The notes under the pieces are model-generated. The model saw only the letters and a list, made by a program, of their open reading frames with translations. It made no database searches and was not told where the DNA came from. The translations under genes were made by a program, and so were the position numbers. A DNA stretch of 64,000 nt from the NCBI GenBank assembly GCA_038881895.1, contig JAVZOV010000001.1:1-64000 (forward strand). The letters are read 5' to 3'. This DNA comes from Thermoprotei archaeon (GTDB lineage Archaea > Thermoproteota > Thermoprotei > Gearchaeales > WAQG01). This document shows positions 1-8,921 of this stretch, piece after piece; positions within the stretch are counted from its first letter, which is position 1, and every line of letters begins with the position of its first letter.

Positions 1-218
1 CAGAGCAGATAGGTTTAAATATGGTTTGCTCATACGTTTTAGTGTCCCCTCTGCTCTGGAAGCATGACTTCCTATGGGGATGGGTGGGCTGGGGGTTGAC
101 CTTCAGATGTGGGGATGTCGGGTTTACCCCGAAAGCCCTCGATGAGCTAATCGAGAGGAAAGAGTTAAGTAGGAATAAAAGCAACAATTCACTATGCATT
201 CCTACTTAACCCAGAACC
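1..218 (+). mobile_element. Structured GC-rich element, copy S1 (IS200/IS605-like relic or ncRNA)
   Basis: About 165 bases here match the reverse complement of 55640-55800 with only about six differences. The sequence is far richer in GC than its surroundings. It opens with a TATA-like TTTAAATAT and contains several hairpins: TCGGG/CCCGA around 119-132, CTCGAT/ATCGAG around 138-155, and AAGTAGGAAT pairing with ATTCCTACTT at about 167-208. In the other copy the last stem has a different sequence that still pairs, which suggests selection on RNA or single-stranded DNA structure. The left end is cut by the window. No transposase is present. I infer a non-autonomous IS200/IS605-type element or a TnpB-associated RNA remnant; an independent small RNA is also possible. 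Confidence 0.55.
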
Positions 219-341
219 CACACCACCACCCATAATTAAAAGACTGTTTGCCGGATTAACGATTGCATCGCAGGATTCTTCGGTAATATCACCTGAGACA
301 ATCTCTAAAACAATATTATGATTAAGAATTTTTGTATACAT
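192..341 (-). pseudogene. Truncated macro-domain (ADP-ribose-binding) gene
   Basis: Reading from an ATG at 341, the frame encodes a macro-domain N-terminus: SGDITEESCDAIVNPANS followed by a GGGVGSG loop. This matches the family pattern GDIT..-DAIVNAAN..-GGGV, the ADP-ribose-binding core. The homology stops at about base 219, where element S1 begins, and the frame ends at a stop at 192-194 inside the element. Macro domains normally have about 140-190 residues, so roughly two thirds are missing. The insertion therefore destroyed the gene. The function of the intact ancestor would have been ADP-ribose metabolite binding or hydrolysis. Confidence 0.7.
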
Positions 342-522
342 TTGAACTCATTAATTATATTATGCAAAATAATTATAAAGTTTATTTCATACAAACTGTG
401 AATATGCTCTTCAATTTAAAACAGAGAGATAAACTGTTCTTAAAAATGATACCACATTTTTGATATTCCTTCTGTACTTAAGGATAAGGATGCCATACTT
501 AATTCCAATGTATTTAAGATCG

Positions 523-1254
523 TCAAAGTAATGTGCTTAATTTTTTAATAATCTCACCATTGTATTCGTGAATTCTGCCGACAAAATCTTCTATATTTGG
601 ATCGATAGGTATTTCGATTAGACTAACATTATATCTTTCTGAAAGTTTTTTTGCGTATGTGCTATCGCCGAATGGTCTAATTATAGTGTTCTCATAGTTT
701 ATATAAGCCATGTTCACTACTAGGTATTTTGGTGTAACCTTTATGTCATTTAAGAATTGCAATAATTGTTCTACAGTTTTAATTGATACTTTTGATGGTG
801 TTGTTACTATCATTGGATTATACTTAGTCACTCTATTCAATATTAGAATCTCATCGCTCAATCCTGGTGGCATATCAAATACCACATGCTCAGCATTTCT
901 GAGGTCAGAATATGATATTAATGATTCCATCACATCTCCCCTATTACTTCCTGGTAGTATCACATACCTGTCTTTGACTATCCCATTCAGAGTTATGATT
1001 CCAAGACCTTGTATGTAAAATGGTGCTATACCATCCCTCGTTATATTATGAAGTTTATTCTCTATTCCAAATAATTTTGCTGAGGACATACCGTGTATGT
1101 CCAAATCTATTAATACTGTTTTCTCCCTCTTTGAATGAAGGACTGCAAATAGTGCAGAAATTAAACTTTTTCCTACACCGCCTTTTGCACTCATTACTGC
1201 AGTAACCTTCTTAGTTTTGAGCTTTTCTCGCGCCAAGATCGTTAGTGGATTCAA
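523..1254 (-). CDS. Mrp/MinD-type P-loop ATPase, probable atypical HypB (nickel insertion)
   Basis: This is a 243-residue deviant-Walker P-loop ATPase. KGGVGKS lies at residues 24-30, a DLDIHGMS second motif near 50, and [10 protein letters not shown] near 125. The family includes Mrp, MinD and ParA. Its start overlaps the stop of the upstream hypA by four bases, so the two are translationally coupled. In Thermococcus a MinD-like ATPase replaces the usual GTPase HypB and works with HypA to load nickel into [NiFe] hydrogenase. I infer the same role from the neighbour. No hydrogenase structural gene is in the window. A general Fe-S scaffold ATPase (Mrp/Nbp35) is the main alternative. Confidence 0.65.
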   Translation of the reverse strand: MNPLTILAREKLKTKKVTAVMSAKGGVGKSLISALFAVLHSKREKTVLIDLDIHGMSSAKLFGIENKLHNITRDGIAPFYIQGLGIITLNGIVKDRYVILPGSNRGDVMESLISYSDLRNAEHVVFDMPPGLSDEILILNRVTKYNPMIVTTPSKVSIKTVEQLLQFLNDIKVTPKYLVVNMAYINYENTIIRPFGDSTYAKKLSERYNVSLIEIPIDPNIEDFVGRIHEYNGEIIKKLSTLL

Positions 1255-1673
1255 CTTTTCTCCACCTCTATCTTATCTATTGTAATACTTTGGGATGAAA
1301 CTTCTATATCATGAGATCCACAATAAGGACAAACCAAAAATGCCGGAACTAACGCTGGCATTAAATGTAATGGATATTCTTCCCCGAAATTTAATTTTAT
1401 TTTTTCAATTTGATCACCAACGTCATTAACACTAAACGTACTATCACAGTTTTCACATTTAAACACAGGTTCCTTGATGTTTATTTCCAACAGTGTACCA
1501 CTAAAAGAATATTCTCCTTTCATCATATCAAATGCCTCTCTTAACACATCCACATCAAGCATTGAGAAAGAAGGTACAGAAATCACCACCTTCTTAATCT
1601 CTATCACCCTATTTTTTGAACTCCATTGTACTAAGGTTCTAATAACCGATTCAGCAACAGACCACTCGTGCAC
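1251..1673 (-). CDS. hypA: Hydrogenase nickel incorporation protein HypA
   Basis: A nickel/zinc metallochaperone. Starting at the GTG at 1673, the protein begins with HEWSVAESV, the HypA N-terminal motif whose histidine binds nickel. A longer reading from 1718 would add 15 hydrophobic residues not seen in the family. The zinc site is a CENC pair and a CPYC pair separated by a segment of about 40 residues. At 140 residues it is close to the archaeal family length. It forms a two-gene operon with the MinD-like ATPase downstream. The pair suggests a nickel enzyme encoded elsewhere in the genome. Confidence 0.85.
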   Translation of the reverse strand: MHEWSVAESVIRTLVQWSSKNRVIEIKKVVISVPSFSMLDVDVLREAFDMMKGEYSFSGTLLEINIKEPVFKCENCDSTFSVNDVGDQIEKIKLNFGEEYPLHLMPALVPAFLVCPYCGSHDIEVSSQSITIDKIEVEKS

Positions 1674-1800
1674 GATAAGCACCACCACATTACATTTGAA
1701 AAACAAAGAAATAAACATTATGATTAAAGAACGAGAGAAATATTACATGTTTTTATACAGTTGAAGAGGTTATAAAATACTTAGCACAGATCACTTCAAG

Positions 1801-1921
1801 GTGTTAGAATTTTTAGCAACATTATCATACGGGCCTAGGAGCGCATCAAGATTAGAAAAACCGACAGATAGTTACTAAAGATTTTGAATTTGTATGCATA
1901 AAAGCATCAAAAATAGGATAA
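1801..1921 (+). pseudogene. Possible decayed small helix-turn-helix protein
   Basis: A TATA-like TTATAAAATAC at about 1770-1780 lies 25 bases before a GTG at 1801. The frame reads LEFLATLSYGPRSASRLEK and then stops at 1876. One base over, the frame continues RQIVTKDFEFVCIKASKIG to a stop at 1919. The two halves look like one small HTH-like protein broken by a frameshift. No family was recognised, and chance is possible over this length. Confidence 0.25.
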
Positions 1922-1994
1922 TCAGTAGATTTAGTGCTTTAAATATGAAGATAAATTTATTTAGTGTTTTCGTATATAGTTAGAGGGAGAGGTA

Positions 1995-2156
1995 ATGGTA
2001 GAATATGTTTGTGAGCGTTGTGGAAGAGTTTTAACGGAGGATGATCTCAAGGCAGTGTCTAGTGAGACTACAATGTATTATATGTGTCGATATTGTAATG
2101 GCAGAGTTCTCTACAAACCTAGAAGGCCAGTGGCGAAGGTTGTTAAAGCTATTTAA
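1995..2156 (+). CDS. rpoP: DNA-directed RNA polymerase subunit P (Rpb12-like)
   Basis: A 53-residue zinc-ribbon subunit of the archaeal RNA polymerase. The protein shows CERCG near residue 6, CRYC near 31, and the family's closing pattern NGRVLYKPRRP followed by a short VVKAI tail. The spacing of the two cysteine pairs and the total length fit Rpb12/RpoP. A purine-rich GGGAGAGGT lies directly before the ATG. The gene stands just upstream of the ArsA-like gene on the same strand. Confidence 0.85.
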   Translation: MVEYVCERCGRVLTEDDLKAVSSETTMYYMCRYCNGRVLYKPRRPVAKVVKAI

Positions 2157-2226
2157 TTTAGAATTGTCTAACTTGAATTCTTCATGCTCATCGTTAAGGT
2201 TAAATTAATTTCGATGGTGGTATGCG

Positions 2227-3402
2227 ATGAGAGTCATATTTTTTACTGGTAAAGGTGGTGTTGGTAAATCTGTTATATCTAGTGCTACAGCATTAAGGTC
2301 TTCTGAATTAGGACATGAAACTTTGCTGGTCTCTACTGATCCCGCGCATACGTTGTCTGATATATTTGGTTTTAAAATCAATTCTCAAGAGACACAAGTG
2401 AAAGAACATTTAGATGCTATTCAAATAGACCCTGTCTATGAGGCTAGTAAACATTATTCCGCTCTGTTTGAATTTATTAGTGAGGTTCTAAAGGCACGCG
2501 GGGTTGATGAAATAATAGCCTATGAGATAGCAAATTTTCCAGGAGCTACTGGTGCTGCTGCATTATTAAAGCTTGTGAACTATGTTGAAGAAGGTAGGTA
2601 TGATACAATAATACTAGATATGGTCCCATCCGGTGATGCATTAAGGTTGCTCTATCTGCCATATTTAATTGGTAAATTAAGTAGAAGATTCATGGGAATT
2701 GTTGCACCAATTGCAGATATTAGCAGAACTGTGGCATCTGTAGCGGGTGTTCCTGTTCCATCTAAAGATGTGATAAAAACCCAAATAAAACTTCTTAATT
2801 TACTTGAAGAGGTACATAATATTCTAGTGGATCATAGTCAAGTGAGTTTGAGATTGATCGTTAACCCTGATTTATTTAGCATAGAAAATGCAAAAAGAAC
2901 ATTTGTACAAGCATCAATATATGATATCAATACAGATTTAGTTATAATCAATAAAGTATTACCGAATACGATCAAAGACGAGTATCTAAAGAACTGGCTT
3001 GAGCTTCAGAATAATTATATAAGAAAATGTGAAGTAGACTTTCATCCTCTTCCATTAAGAAAAATATCGTTTTTAAAAGGTGAAGTCAGAGGTTTTAATG
3101 ATTTACAGATGTTAAGCAGAGAACTCTATGGTGATAGCGATCCCACGACAATATACTTTAAGGGTGAAGGAATAAAGGTATTGAACAAAGAAAATGGTGT
3201 CGAGATAATATTACCTGCGCCCCTAGTTAAGAAAGAAGATCTAGAAATAGAAAGATTTGGTGATGAGTTAATAATTCATGTCGAGACCTTCATGGGCAGA
3301 TCAACAATATTACTACCATTACCCTCAATTGCGTACAAGTATTCTCTGAAATCTGCAAAACTTATTAATAGCAAAATACATATATATTTCGAGGCTGATT
3401 AG
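2227..3402 (+). CDS. ArsA/Get3-family ATPase with C-terminal HSP20-like domain
   Basis: A 391-residue ATPase. The deviant Walker A GKGGVGKS is at residues 8-15, the switch motif STDPAH is near 38, and a DMVPSGDALRLL segment follows. The family couples ATP hydrolysis either to arsenite export or, as Get3, to delivery of tail-anchored membrane proteins. From about residue 314 to the end the sequence is a beta-rich domain like the alpha-crystallin/HSP20-like domain found in some archaeal and bacterial ArsA proteins. No arsB-type transporter or arsR is next to it, so a chaperone or targeting role seems more likely than arsenic resistance. The next gene begins one base after its stop. Confidence 0.8.
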   Translation: MRVIFFTGKGGVGKSVISSATALRSSELGHETLLVSTDPAHTLSDIFGFKINSQETQVKEHLDAIQIDPVYEASKHYSALFEFISEVLKARGVDEIIAYEIANFPGATGAAALLKLVNYVEEGRYDTIILDMVPSGDALRLLYLPYLIGKLSRRFMGIVAPIADISRTVASVAGVPVPSKDVIKTQIKLLNLLEEVHNILVDHSQVSLRLIVNPDLFSIENAKRTFVQASIYDINTDLVIINKVLPNTIKDEYLKNWLELQNNYIRKCEVDFHPLPLRKISFLKGEVRGFNDLQMLSRELYGDSDPTTIYFKGEGIKVLNKENGVEIILPAPLVKKEDLEIERFGDELIIHVETFMGRSTILLPLPSIAYKYSLKSAKLINSKIHIYFEAD

Positions 3403-3403
3403 C

Positions 3404-3652
3404 ATGGAAGAAGAAAGGAAACCGCAATTTCCCTTTATTATCCTACCACTACCAATACCAGATTTGTATGAATTAATAATAAAATACTGGCCCAAGGGAT
3501 CCGAAGAATCTCTCAAACATCTTATAAACGCAAACATCGAATTTCTGAAAGCAATAGAATCCATACTTAATAATAGCATTAAAAAACTAGAAACAATGAA
3601 AACAGAAATCGAGAAGAAAGAAGAAAAAAGGGAACGAACAAAAGTAGAATAA
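3404..3652 (+). CDS. Small hypothetical protein, probable partner of the ArsA-like ATPase
   Basis: An 82-residue protein not recognised as a known family. The first third is rich in proline and hydrophobic residues. The rest is a long charged helix, probably a coiled coil, ending in a lysine/glutamate-rich tail. The start ATG follows the ArsA-like stop codon by one base, so the two are almost certainly cotranscribed and coupled. I infer a partner role for the ATPase only from this position. Confidence 0.6.
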   Translation: MEEERKPQFPFIILPLPIPDLYELIIKYWPKGSEESLKHLINANIEFLKAIESILNNSIKKLETMKTEIEKKEEKRERTKVE

Positions 3653-3706
3653 AAAAAGTATTTTTAGATAATTCTTATTGTAGTTAAACTCCATTCAAAT
3701 AGAGAC

Positions 3707-4078
3707 TCATCTCTTAGATATTAGATTTTTCACTATTGTAGTTACTAGACTTGAGAAACCAGCAACTAGTGAAGGTATGAAAATAAATATCATTATCAAA
3801 ATTATTGAGGGTATATCAGCAACCTGACTTATCAATGATAACAATTTCTGGTTTTGATCTAACAAAACAACATACAATGTGCTTATTGTCCATGATATCA
3901 AAGTTCCGGCAAAACCTATAATAAACGATTTAAGTTTTTGAGAGAGAAATAGACCACTGATTATTCCAGCTACTATTACAAATCTCCAATTATTAGTTAT
4001 TAATGGTAATGCATAGCTCAAGATCATGACAAATATTAAAAGAATAACACTTTTATATTTCATTTGCATCATCCCCAA
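3707..4078 (-). CDS. Small integral membrane protein of unknown function
   Basis: About 120 residues with four hydrophobic segments (roughly 9-28, 33-50, 52-75, 88-112) and no recognised motif. Its start overlaps the 3' end of the penicillin-acylase-like gene by up to 26 bases. Several in-frame starts lie close together (TTG at 4078, ATGs at 4072, 4069 and 4063). A GGGGATGATG just upstream may act as ribosome binding site for the last of these. It is likely cotranscribed with the acylase. Function unknown. Confidence 0.55.
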   Translation of the reverse strand: MGMMQMKYKSVILLIFVMILSYALPLITNNWRFVIVAGIISGLFLSQKLKSFIIGFAGTLISWTISTLYVVLLDQNQKLLSLISQVADIPSIILIMIFIFIPSLVAGFSSLVTTIVKNLISKR

Positions 4079-6665
4079 GGAAAATAGATGCAGAGCTTTT
4101 TGGTAAAAGAGTTATGGTTTCTTCTATTATTTCTGATGGTATTTGTTCAGGATTATTCTCTAAGAGCAATCTATTATATTTATATGTAAGCCACTCATCA
4201 ACGAAATCACTGTAATGATTGTTTACTGGGTTTTCGCTCTGTCCACCAGGATAAACTCCATACGCTACTGGTCCTGTTTTATTCATAACAACAATCATCC
4301 TCCAACTTGGACCATGTTTTACTGGACCGTAAAATATGTTAGAGAATGGTGCAGCCATCAAAGTGAAAGGATCACCATCCTCAGGTAAAGGACCGATACT
4401 AAGCGGTTTTAATTGCGAGATATGTTCAAGGTATAATGTATGATACCTACCCCAAGTCCAATTTTCACCTAACTTTGACCTTAATTCTTCAACAGCGTTA
4501 ATTAAAGCTTGAGAAGCTTTTTTATAGAAATTACCATCAAACCATTGTGAATTAGGTTCATTGAGTGCAAGGTAAAGTACTGTACCTGGATATGGATATT
4601 GATTAACTCTAATTCCAATTTCTCTATATTTAGTAATAAACGTTATATTATAAAATGAAGATAACCAGAACCACCAAACTGATGGAGCTTCTAAATCTTT
4701 TAACATAGAGTAATTCCAATTCTTGAGCAGGTATACGGCTTTTTGCACATCAGGATTACTGGATGGATATTTCTCCATCGATTTCAGGATAAGAGGAACA
4801 AGCATTTGAGCATACCAATCATGAACACTACTCTGAGCTTTCATCATATCATTTAATGTCAATAAACCTGGTTTACCTAATATCATATTTATAGTTTGAG
4901 CTCTAGCACCAGGATCCCACCAACCACCAAGTATAAAGTACGGATAATACCTGCCTATACTCATTTGATTTGGTGCGGCTAAGTATCCTTGCTGCGGATT
5001 AATACTATGTGGCAGATCTTCAAACGGTATATAACCTGCCCACTCATAATTACCAGTACCGTTCAAGACACTTCTAGATCCAACAACCTTTACTGTATCT
5101 CCATTTGGTAGTTTAACTATTCTGAATGGGAACTTACCTGGTTCAATTACAGCAATAGTTCCATATGCATCAGCATACATAAAATTTTGCGAGGGAACAT
5201 CCCATAATTGTAGCGCATTAAAGAATTGTGTTACATTTTGAGCTTTCATTACATTAATTATTGCTATAGCCTCGTATGTTGCTTTCATGCCTATCCATTC
5301 AGCTGATATTGTGAGACCTTTCTTAGTAAGAACTGGTCCATGTATAGTCTCGTTTACTGGTAATATGATCGTATGTGCATCTTTTACATTAATCACCTCT
5401 TTTATAACTTTAAAAGTGCGCCACGATCCATTATACCAGTATTCATTAGGATTTGATGGATTTGTTTTCTCTACATAAAAATCTAATACACTTATTTGAG
5501 TGTTAGTCAGCCCCCAAGCAATTTTATTATTAAAACCTATTATAATAGCAGGTATACCTACTAAGGTAACACCGTATGCACTAATATCTGGTGAATGAAG
5601 ATCAGCTTCATACCATAATGATGGCAATTGGAGTTGTAAGTGTGGATCATCCGCAAGCATTGCAAGATTGTTTTCTGATTTTGATGGCGCTATAGCCCAA
5701 TCGTTACTACCCATAGAATAAGCTAACATGTTATACAAATTATTTTCATACGATTGAACACCTTGTGATTGATTAGTGTATGGATCACCTGCGAGTGCAA
5801 GAATCGATTCAATAGCTTCAGTTAGTTTATCTTTGAATGCTGTATCATTAAAGTTGAGACCTGTAGCCCATTGGGAATACCAGTTAAGATTTAAAAGATA
5901 GTCAGGCGGCACGTTAATTTTCTTACCATTTATTGTCCCATTGCCCGGAACTACAGTAATATTTTCTTCATAGTATGGATATATTGGATAAAGTTTTAAG
6001 GTTTCTTTTGCCCCAATTTTTGTAGCTATTAATGAATATTTCAATGGTTCAAAATAATTTGTTAAGGACCATGCCATGAGCTTTGCAAAAGCAATCGAAT
6101 CCGTTGGCGTCCATGGATCAGGCTCGTAGTTGAGCAATCTAAACATAAGCGGTAATTTTCCTGATTCTTTGGCTAATTGCATATATACATTAACACCATC
6201 AGCGTAAGCCTGATACAATTTATAATAACTTGGATATTCATTTCTAATATAGGACGCAGTTATATTTGCTGCTCTCCACAATCCTATAATTCTCATAAAT
6301 ATATCATTATTAATAGCATTCTTACCCACAATCTCTGCTAAACGTCCTTCTGCGGCTCTCCGCTGAATATCCATCTGCCACAATCGATCTCTTGCATGCA
6401 TAAAACCTATGGCATAAAAAAGATCATAATCATCATTCGCATATATATGAGGAACCCCTCTCTTATCTATGATAATCTCGACATTACTATGAAGACCTTG
6501 AAGTACAAATTTATTCCCGCTCACAGGTGAAGTTGAACTCCAAACACCGTTAGAAATGCTCAACAAGCTCATGATTAAATTGATAGGTTCCAAAAATACT
6601 AAAAAAACAATTATTAATACCACGAAAATAGCAACAACAAGGTTCGTGAGTTTCCTGTAATTCAT
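4053..6665 (-). CDS. Penicillin acylase family (Ntn-hydrolase, S45) protein, membrane-anchored
   Basis: About 870 residues. An N-terminal hydrophobic helix anchors or exports the protein. Residues 60-320 form the alpha-chain region. An autocatalytic cleavage site precedes Ser327 (numbered from the upstream ATG at 6686) in MGSNDWAIAPSKS, and the beta chain follows. The new N-terminal serine is the nucleophile in this family. ADDPHLQLQLPSLWY, GFNNKIAWGLTNTQ and HGPVL are typical beta-chain motifs. I place the start at the ATG at 6665 because a TATA element at 6690-6702 puts transcription onset there; an ATG at 6686 is also in frame. The substrate is unknown: the family hydrolyses amides such as beta-lactam side chains or acyl-homoserine lactones. 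Its divergent neighbour is an M20 peptidase. Confidence 0.85.
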   Translation of the reverse strand: MNYRKLTNLVVAIFVVLIIVFLVFLEPINLIMSLLSISNGVWSSTSPVSGNKFVLQGLHSNVEIIIDKRGVPHIYANDDYDLFYAIGFMHARDRLWQMDIQRRAAEGRLAEIVGKNAINNDIFMRIIGLWRAANITASYIRNEYPSYYKLYQAYADGVNVYMQLAKESGKLPLMFRLLNYEPDPWTPTDSIAFAKLMAWSLTNYFEPLKYSLIATKIGAKETLKLYPIYPYYEENITVVPGNGTINGKKINVPPDYLLNLNWYSQWATGLNFNDTAFKDKLTEAIESILALAGDPYTNQSQGVQSYENNLYNMLAYSMGSNDWAIAPSKSENNLAMLADDPHLQLQLPSLWYEADLHSPDISAYGVTLVGIPAIIIGFNNKIAWGLTNTQISVLDFYVEKTNPSNPNEYWYNGSWRTFKVIKEVINVKDAHTIILPVNETIHGPVLTKKGLTISAEWIGMKATYEAIAIINVMKAQNVTQFFNALQLWDVPSQNFMYADAYGTIAVIEPGKFPFRIVKLPNGDTVKVVGSRSVLNGTGNYEWAGYIPFEDLPHSINPQQGYLAAPNQMSIGRYYPYFILGGWWDPGARAQTINMILGKPGLLTLNDMMKAQSSVHDWYAQMLVPLILKSMEKYPSSNPDVQKAVYLLKNWNYSMLKDLEAPSVWWFWLSSFYNITFITKYREIGIRVNQYPYPGTVLYLALNEPNSQWFDGNFYKKASQALINAVEELRSKLGENWTWGRYHTLYLEHISQLKPLSIGPLPEDGDPFTLMAAPFSNIFYGPVKHGPSWRMIVVMNKTGPVAYGVYPGGQSENPVNNHYSDFVDEWLTYKYNRLLLENNPEQIPSEIIEETITLLPKSSASIFLGDDANEI

Positions 6666-6689
6666 GAATAAAATAAATGAGTACAACGC

Positions 6690-6702
6690 ATATAAGTTTT
6701 AA
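6690..6702 (-). promoter_or_regulatory. TATA element for the penicillin-acylase-like gene
   Basis: Minus-strand TTAAAACTTATA, centred about 27-30 bases upstream of the ATG at 6665, is the expected archaeal spacing for a leaderless transcript. It is the basis for preferring that start. Confidence 0.45.
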
Positions 6703-6716
6703 GGTGTCAGACACAA

Positions 6717-6728
6717 GTTTATAAATAT
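6717..6728 (+). promoter_or_regulatory. TATA element for the M20 peptidase
   Basis: GTTTATAAATAT is centred about 23 bases before the ATG at 6745. This is ordinary archaeal promoter spacing and implies a leaderless transcript. The acylase-like gene is driven from a separate box just to the left. Confidence 0.6.
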
Positions 6729-6744
6729 TTTATAGTATAATTTA

Positions 6745-8067
6745 ATGATAAACATGTCAAAAGTCATTGAGATTACTAAATTATTATCAGGCCTTTTAAA
6801 GATTGATACTACAAATCCTCCTGGTAATGAAACAGAAGCAGCAAAATATCTATCAGAATGGTTAGCTGAAAGAGGTATTAGATCAGAGATTATAGAATGT
6901 GATAAGAATAGAGGTAATCTTATAGCAAGAATACATGGAACAAAAGAGGGGCCTTCGTTATTATTACTTTCACATTTAGATGTCGTTCCTGCCGATCCAT
7001 CACGATGGAGGGTTCATCCATTCTCTGGCGCAATTAAAGATGAATATGTTTGGGGACGAGGCGCATTAGACATGAAAAGTATGGTTGCGCTCGAAACTTA
7101 TATTTTTGCAGAGTTAGCATCTATGAATAAACAACCAAAAGGTGACATAATATTTGCTGCAACCGCCGGTGAAGAACGGGGAGGGATTGGTGTTCAATGG
7201 CTTTTAAGCAATGCCAAAAATAAGATACTAGCGGACTATGTTATTAATGAAGGTGGAGGTGATGGAATCCAAACGAAAAATGGATGGCTTTTCAGCATAC
7301 AAGTGGCTGAGAAAGGTGTTTTCTGGCATAGGATAAGGACCAAGGGAACACCGGCACACGGATCAATACCAACGCTGGGAATAAATGCGATAGAAAAAAT
7401 GAACATCATACTCTCTAGATTATTATCGTTCAAACCAAGAATAGAGCTCACAGAACAATCCAAAAAATATATTGAAACATTACTAAAAATGGAGGAATTA
7501 TTAGAGGACAATCTCACCGAAAACAATTTGGATTTATTGCTCAATAAATTGGCAGAAAAAGATAAAGGATTATCAGAATATCTAAGAGCGATGACAAGGA
7601 TCACAATGACACCTACAATAATAAAGGGAGGAGTAAAAGAAAATGTGATACCACATGAATGTGAATTAATTATAGATTGTAGAGCAACACCAGGACATAC
7701 AAGCGATAGCATTAGAAAAATCATACAAGATTTATATAGCGAACTTGAATATGATTTTGAGTTTATCCATGTATCAGAACCCACGTGGTCACCCATCAAT
7801 ACATCATTATTTAAGATACTTAAAAATTCAATTAAAAAATATGTAGCAGACGCTCAGGTTGCTCCGCTCATGGTCACAGGCGGAACAGATTCTAGATACT
7901 TTAGGACACTTGGAATTCCAGCTTATGGTTTCCAACCATTAATGATTGAAGGGTCATACTCAGAATGGGCAAAATTAATCCATGGTGACAATGAAAGAAT
8001 TTCAATAAGAAACTTAGAGTTTGGATATAAAGTACTTAGCGATGCAATAAAAACATTCATGTATTAA
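6745..8067 (+). CDS. M20-family metallopeptidase (ArgE/DapE/ACY1 type)
   Basis: A 440-residue zinc hydrolase. The first metal ligand is in LLLLSHLDVVP, followed by a WGRGALDMKS bridging aspartate motif, the catalytic glutamate pair in TAGEERGG, and INEGGGDG. The dimerisation lid domain lies roughly between residues 200 and 330, and C-terminal metal ligands are near the end. The family removes acyl groups or N-terminal residues from peptides and amino acids (deacetylases, DapE, carboxypeptidases). The exact substrate cannot be read from the sequence. It diverges from the acylase-like gene, which may point to use of external amides or peptides. A second, distinct M20 gene lies at 28237-29475. 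Confidence 0.85.
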   Translation: MINMSKVIEITKLLSGLLKIDTTNPPGNETEAAKYLSEWLAERGIRSEIIECDKNRGNLIARIHGTKEGPSLLLLSHLDVVPADPSRWRVHPFSGAIKDEYVWGRGALDMKSMVALETYIFAELASMNKQPKGDIIFAATAGEERGGIGVQWLLSNAKNKILADYVINEGGGDGIQTKNGWLFSIQVAEKGVFWHRIRTKGTPAHGSIPTLGINAIEKMNIILSRLLSFKPRIELTEQSKKYIETLLKMEELLEDNLTENNLDLLLNKLAEKDKGLSEYLRAMTRITMTPTIIKGGVKENVIPHECELIIDCRATPGHTSDSIRKIIQDLYSELEYDFEFIHVSEPTWSPINTSLFKILKNSIKKYVADAQVAPLMVTGGTDSRYFRTLGIPAYGFQPLMIEGSYSEWAKLIHGDNERISIRNLEFGYKVLSDAIKTFMY

Positions 8068-8143
8068 TATTCTTAATACCTTCAAGCATATAAACTCGAT
8101 AGATAATTGTTGCGAATGTTCACCATTTAAATAGAGAAAAATA

Positions 8144-8836
8144 TTAAAATCTAATCAATTGAGAAAATATTAGTATAATTAAAACAAGTGAATATTGTAT
8201 ACCGGTCTTTCTTCCTAGTTTCTTTATTTCTGACCCTGATTTTAACTTTTCACCAGGTTTAAAAAATCTGATAGTTGGTTCTATTAAACTCAAAATCAAT
8301 ATTGGTTGGAATGCTGAAAGAAAAATTAATACCAGTAATAAAGGAAACCACACATTTCTTACATAATTGGCGCTAATTGTTTTATAGGGAAGTTTATATT
8401 CAATATAAAGTGACTCTGTAAAAGAGTACGATACCCATATTGCAAATATAACAATATTAGTAAATTTTATCACACCCATTATCTCAACCCAAGGAAGATA
8501 TAAGGAAGCTGATCCTGTTAAGGCTAACACATTTGACCATTCACGGACCTTCAAATAAGCCATAATGACAGATGCAATATAAAAAGCACCTGGTATGAAA
8601 AGAAATACGTTAAATAAGAAAATATAGGGTATCATATTAAGTAATATAAGAAACCAGTCTATTATATTAAGTTCATTATTCAGAACTTTACTGCGCAATT
8701 TATCAATAGTGATAGTGTGCAAAATCGATAAGAGAAATATAATTAGTGAATAGATCATTTTTGATGAAGAAATTAAAGCTAGCATGTAAGTCATTATAAT
8801 TAGTAAGAGTACACCAGTAGACTTCACAACGTTCAT
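8144..8836 (-). CDS. Polytopic membrane protein, hypothetical
   Basis: 230 residues with six or seven hydrophobic segments and short charged loops. The C-terminal region has a lysine-rich loop (GEKLKSGSEIKKLGRKTG) between the last two helices. No family motif is recognised. It is convergent with the M20 peptidase and divergent from the NnrS-like gene, so the neighbourhood gives no firm clue. Confidence 0.6.
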   Translation of the reverse strand: MNVVKSTGVLLLIIMTYMLALISSSKMIYSLIIFLLSILHTITIDKLRSKVLNNELNIIDWFLILLNMIPYIFLFNVFLFIPGAFYIASVIMAYLKVREWSNVLALTGSASLYLPWVEIMGVIKFTNIVIFAIWVSYSFTESLYIEYKLPYKTISANYVRNVWFPLLLVLIFLSAFQPILILSLIEPTIRFFKPGEKLKSGSEIKKLGRKTGIQYSLVLIILIFSQLIRF

Positions 8837-8921
8837 ATATCGTATAACATAATGTATTTTAAAATATTTAGCCCTTATACATAAGGGTCAAACATTTATG
8901 TGATAGTATGATTTATGATAT

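Noticed and set aside
7236-7799. Long minus-strand frame of 187 codons inside the M20 peptidase
   Set aside because: It is antisense to a gene with complete M20 motifs, has no family match and a low-complexity serine-rich composition.
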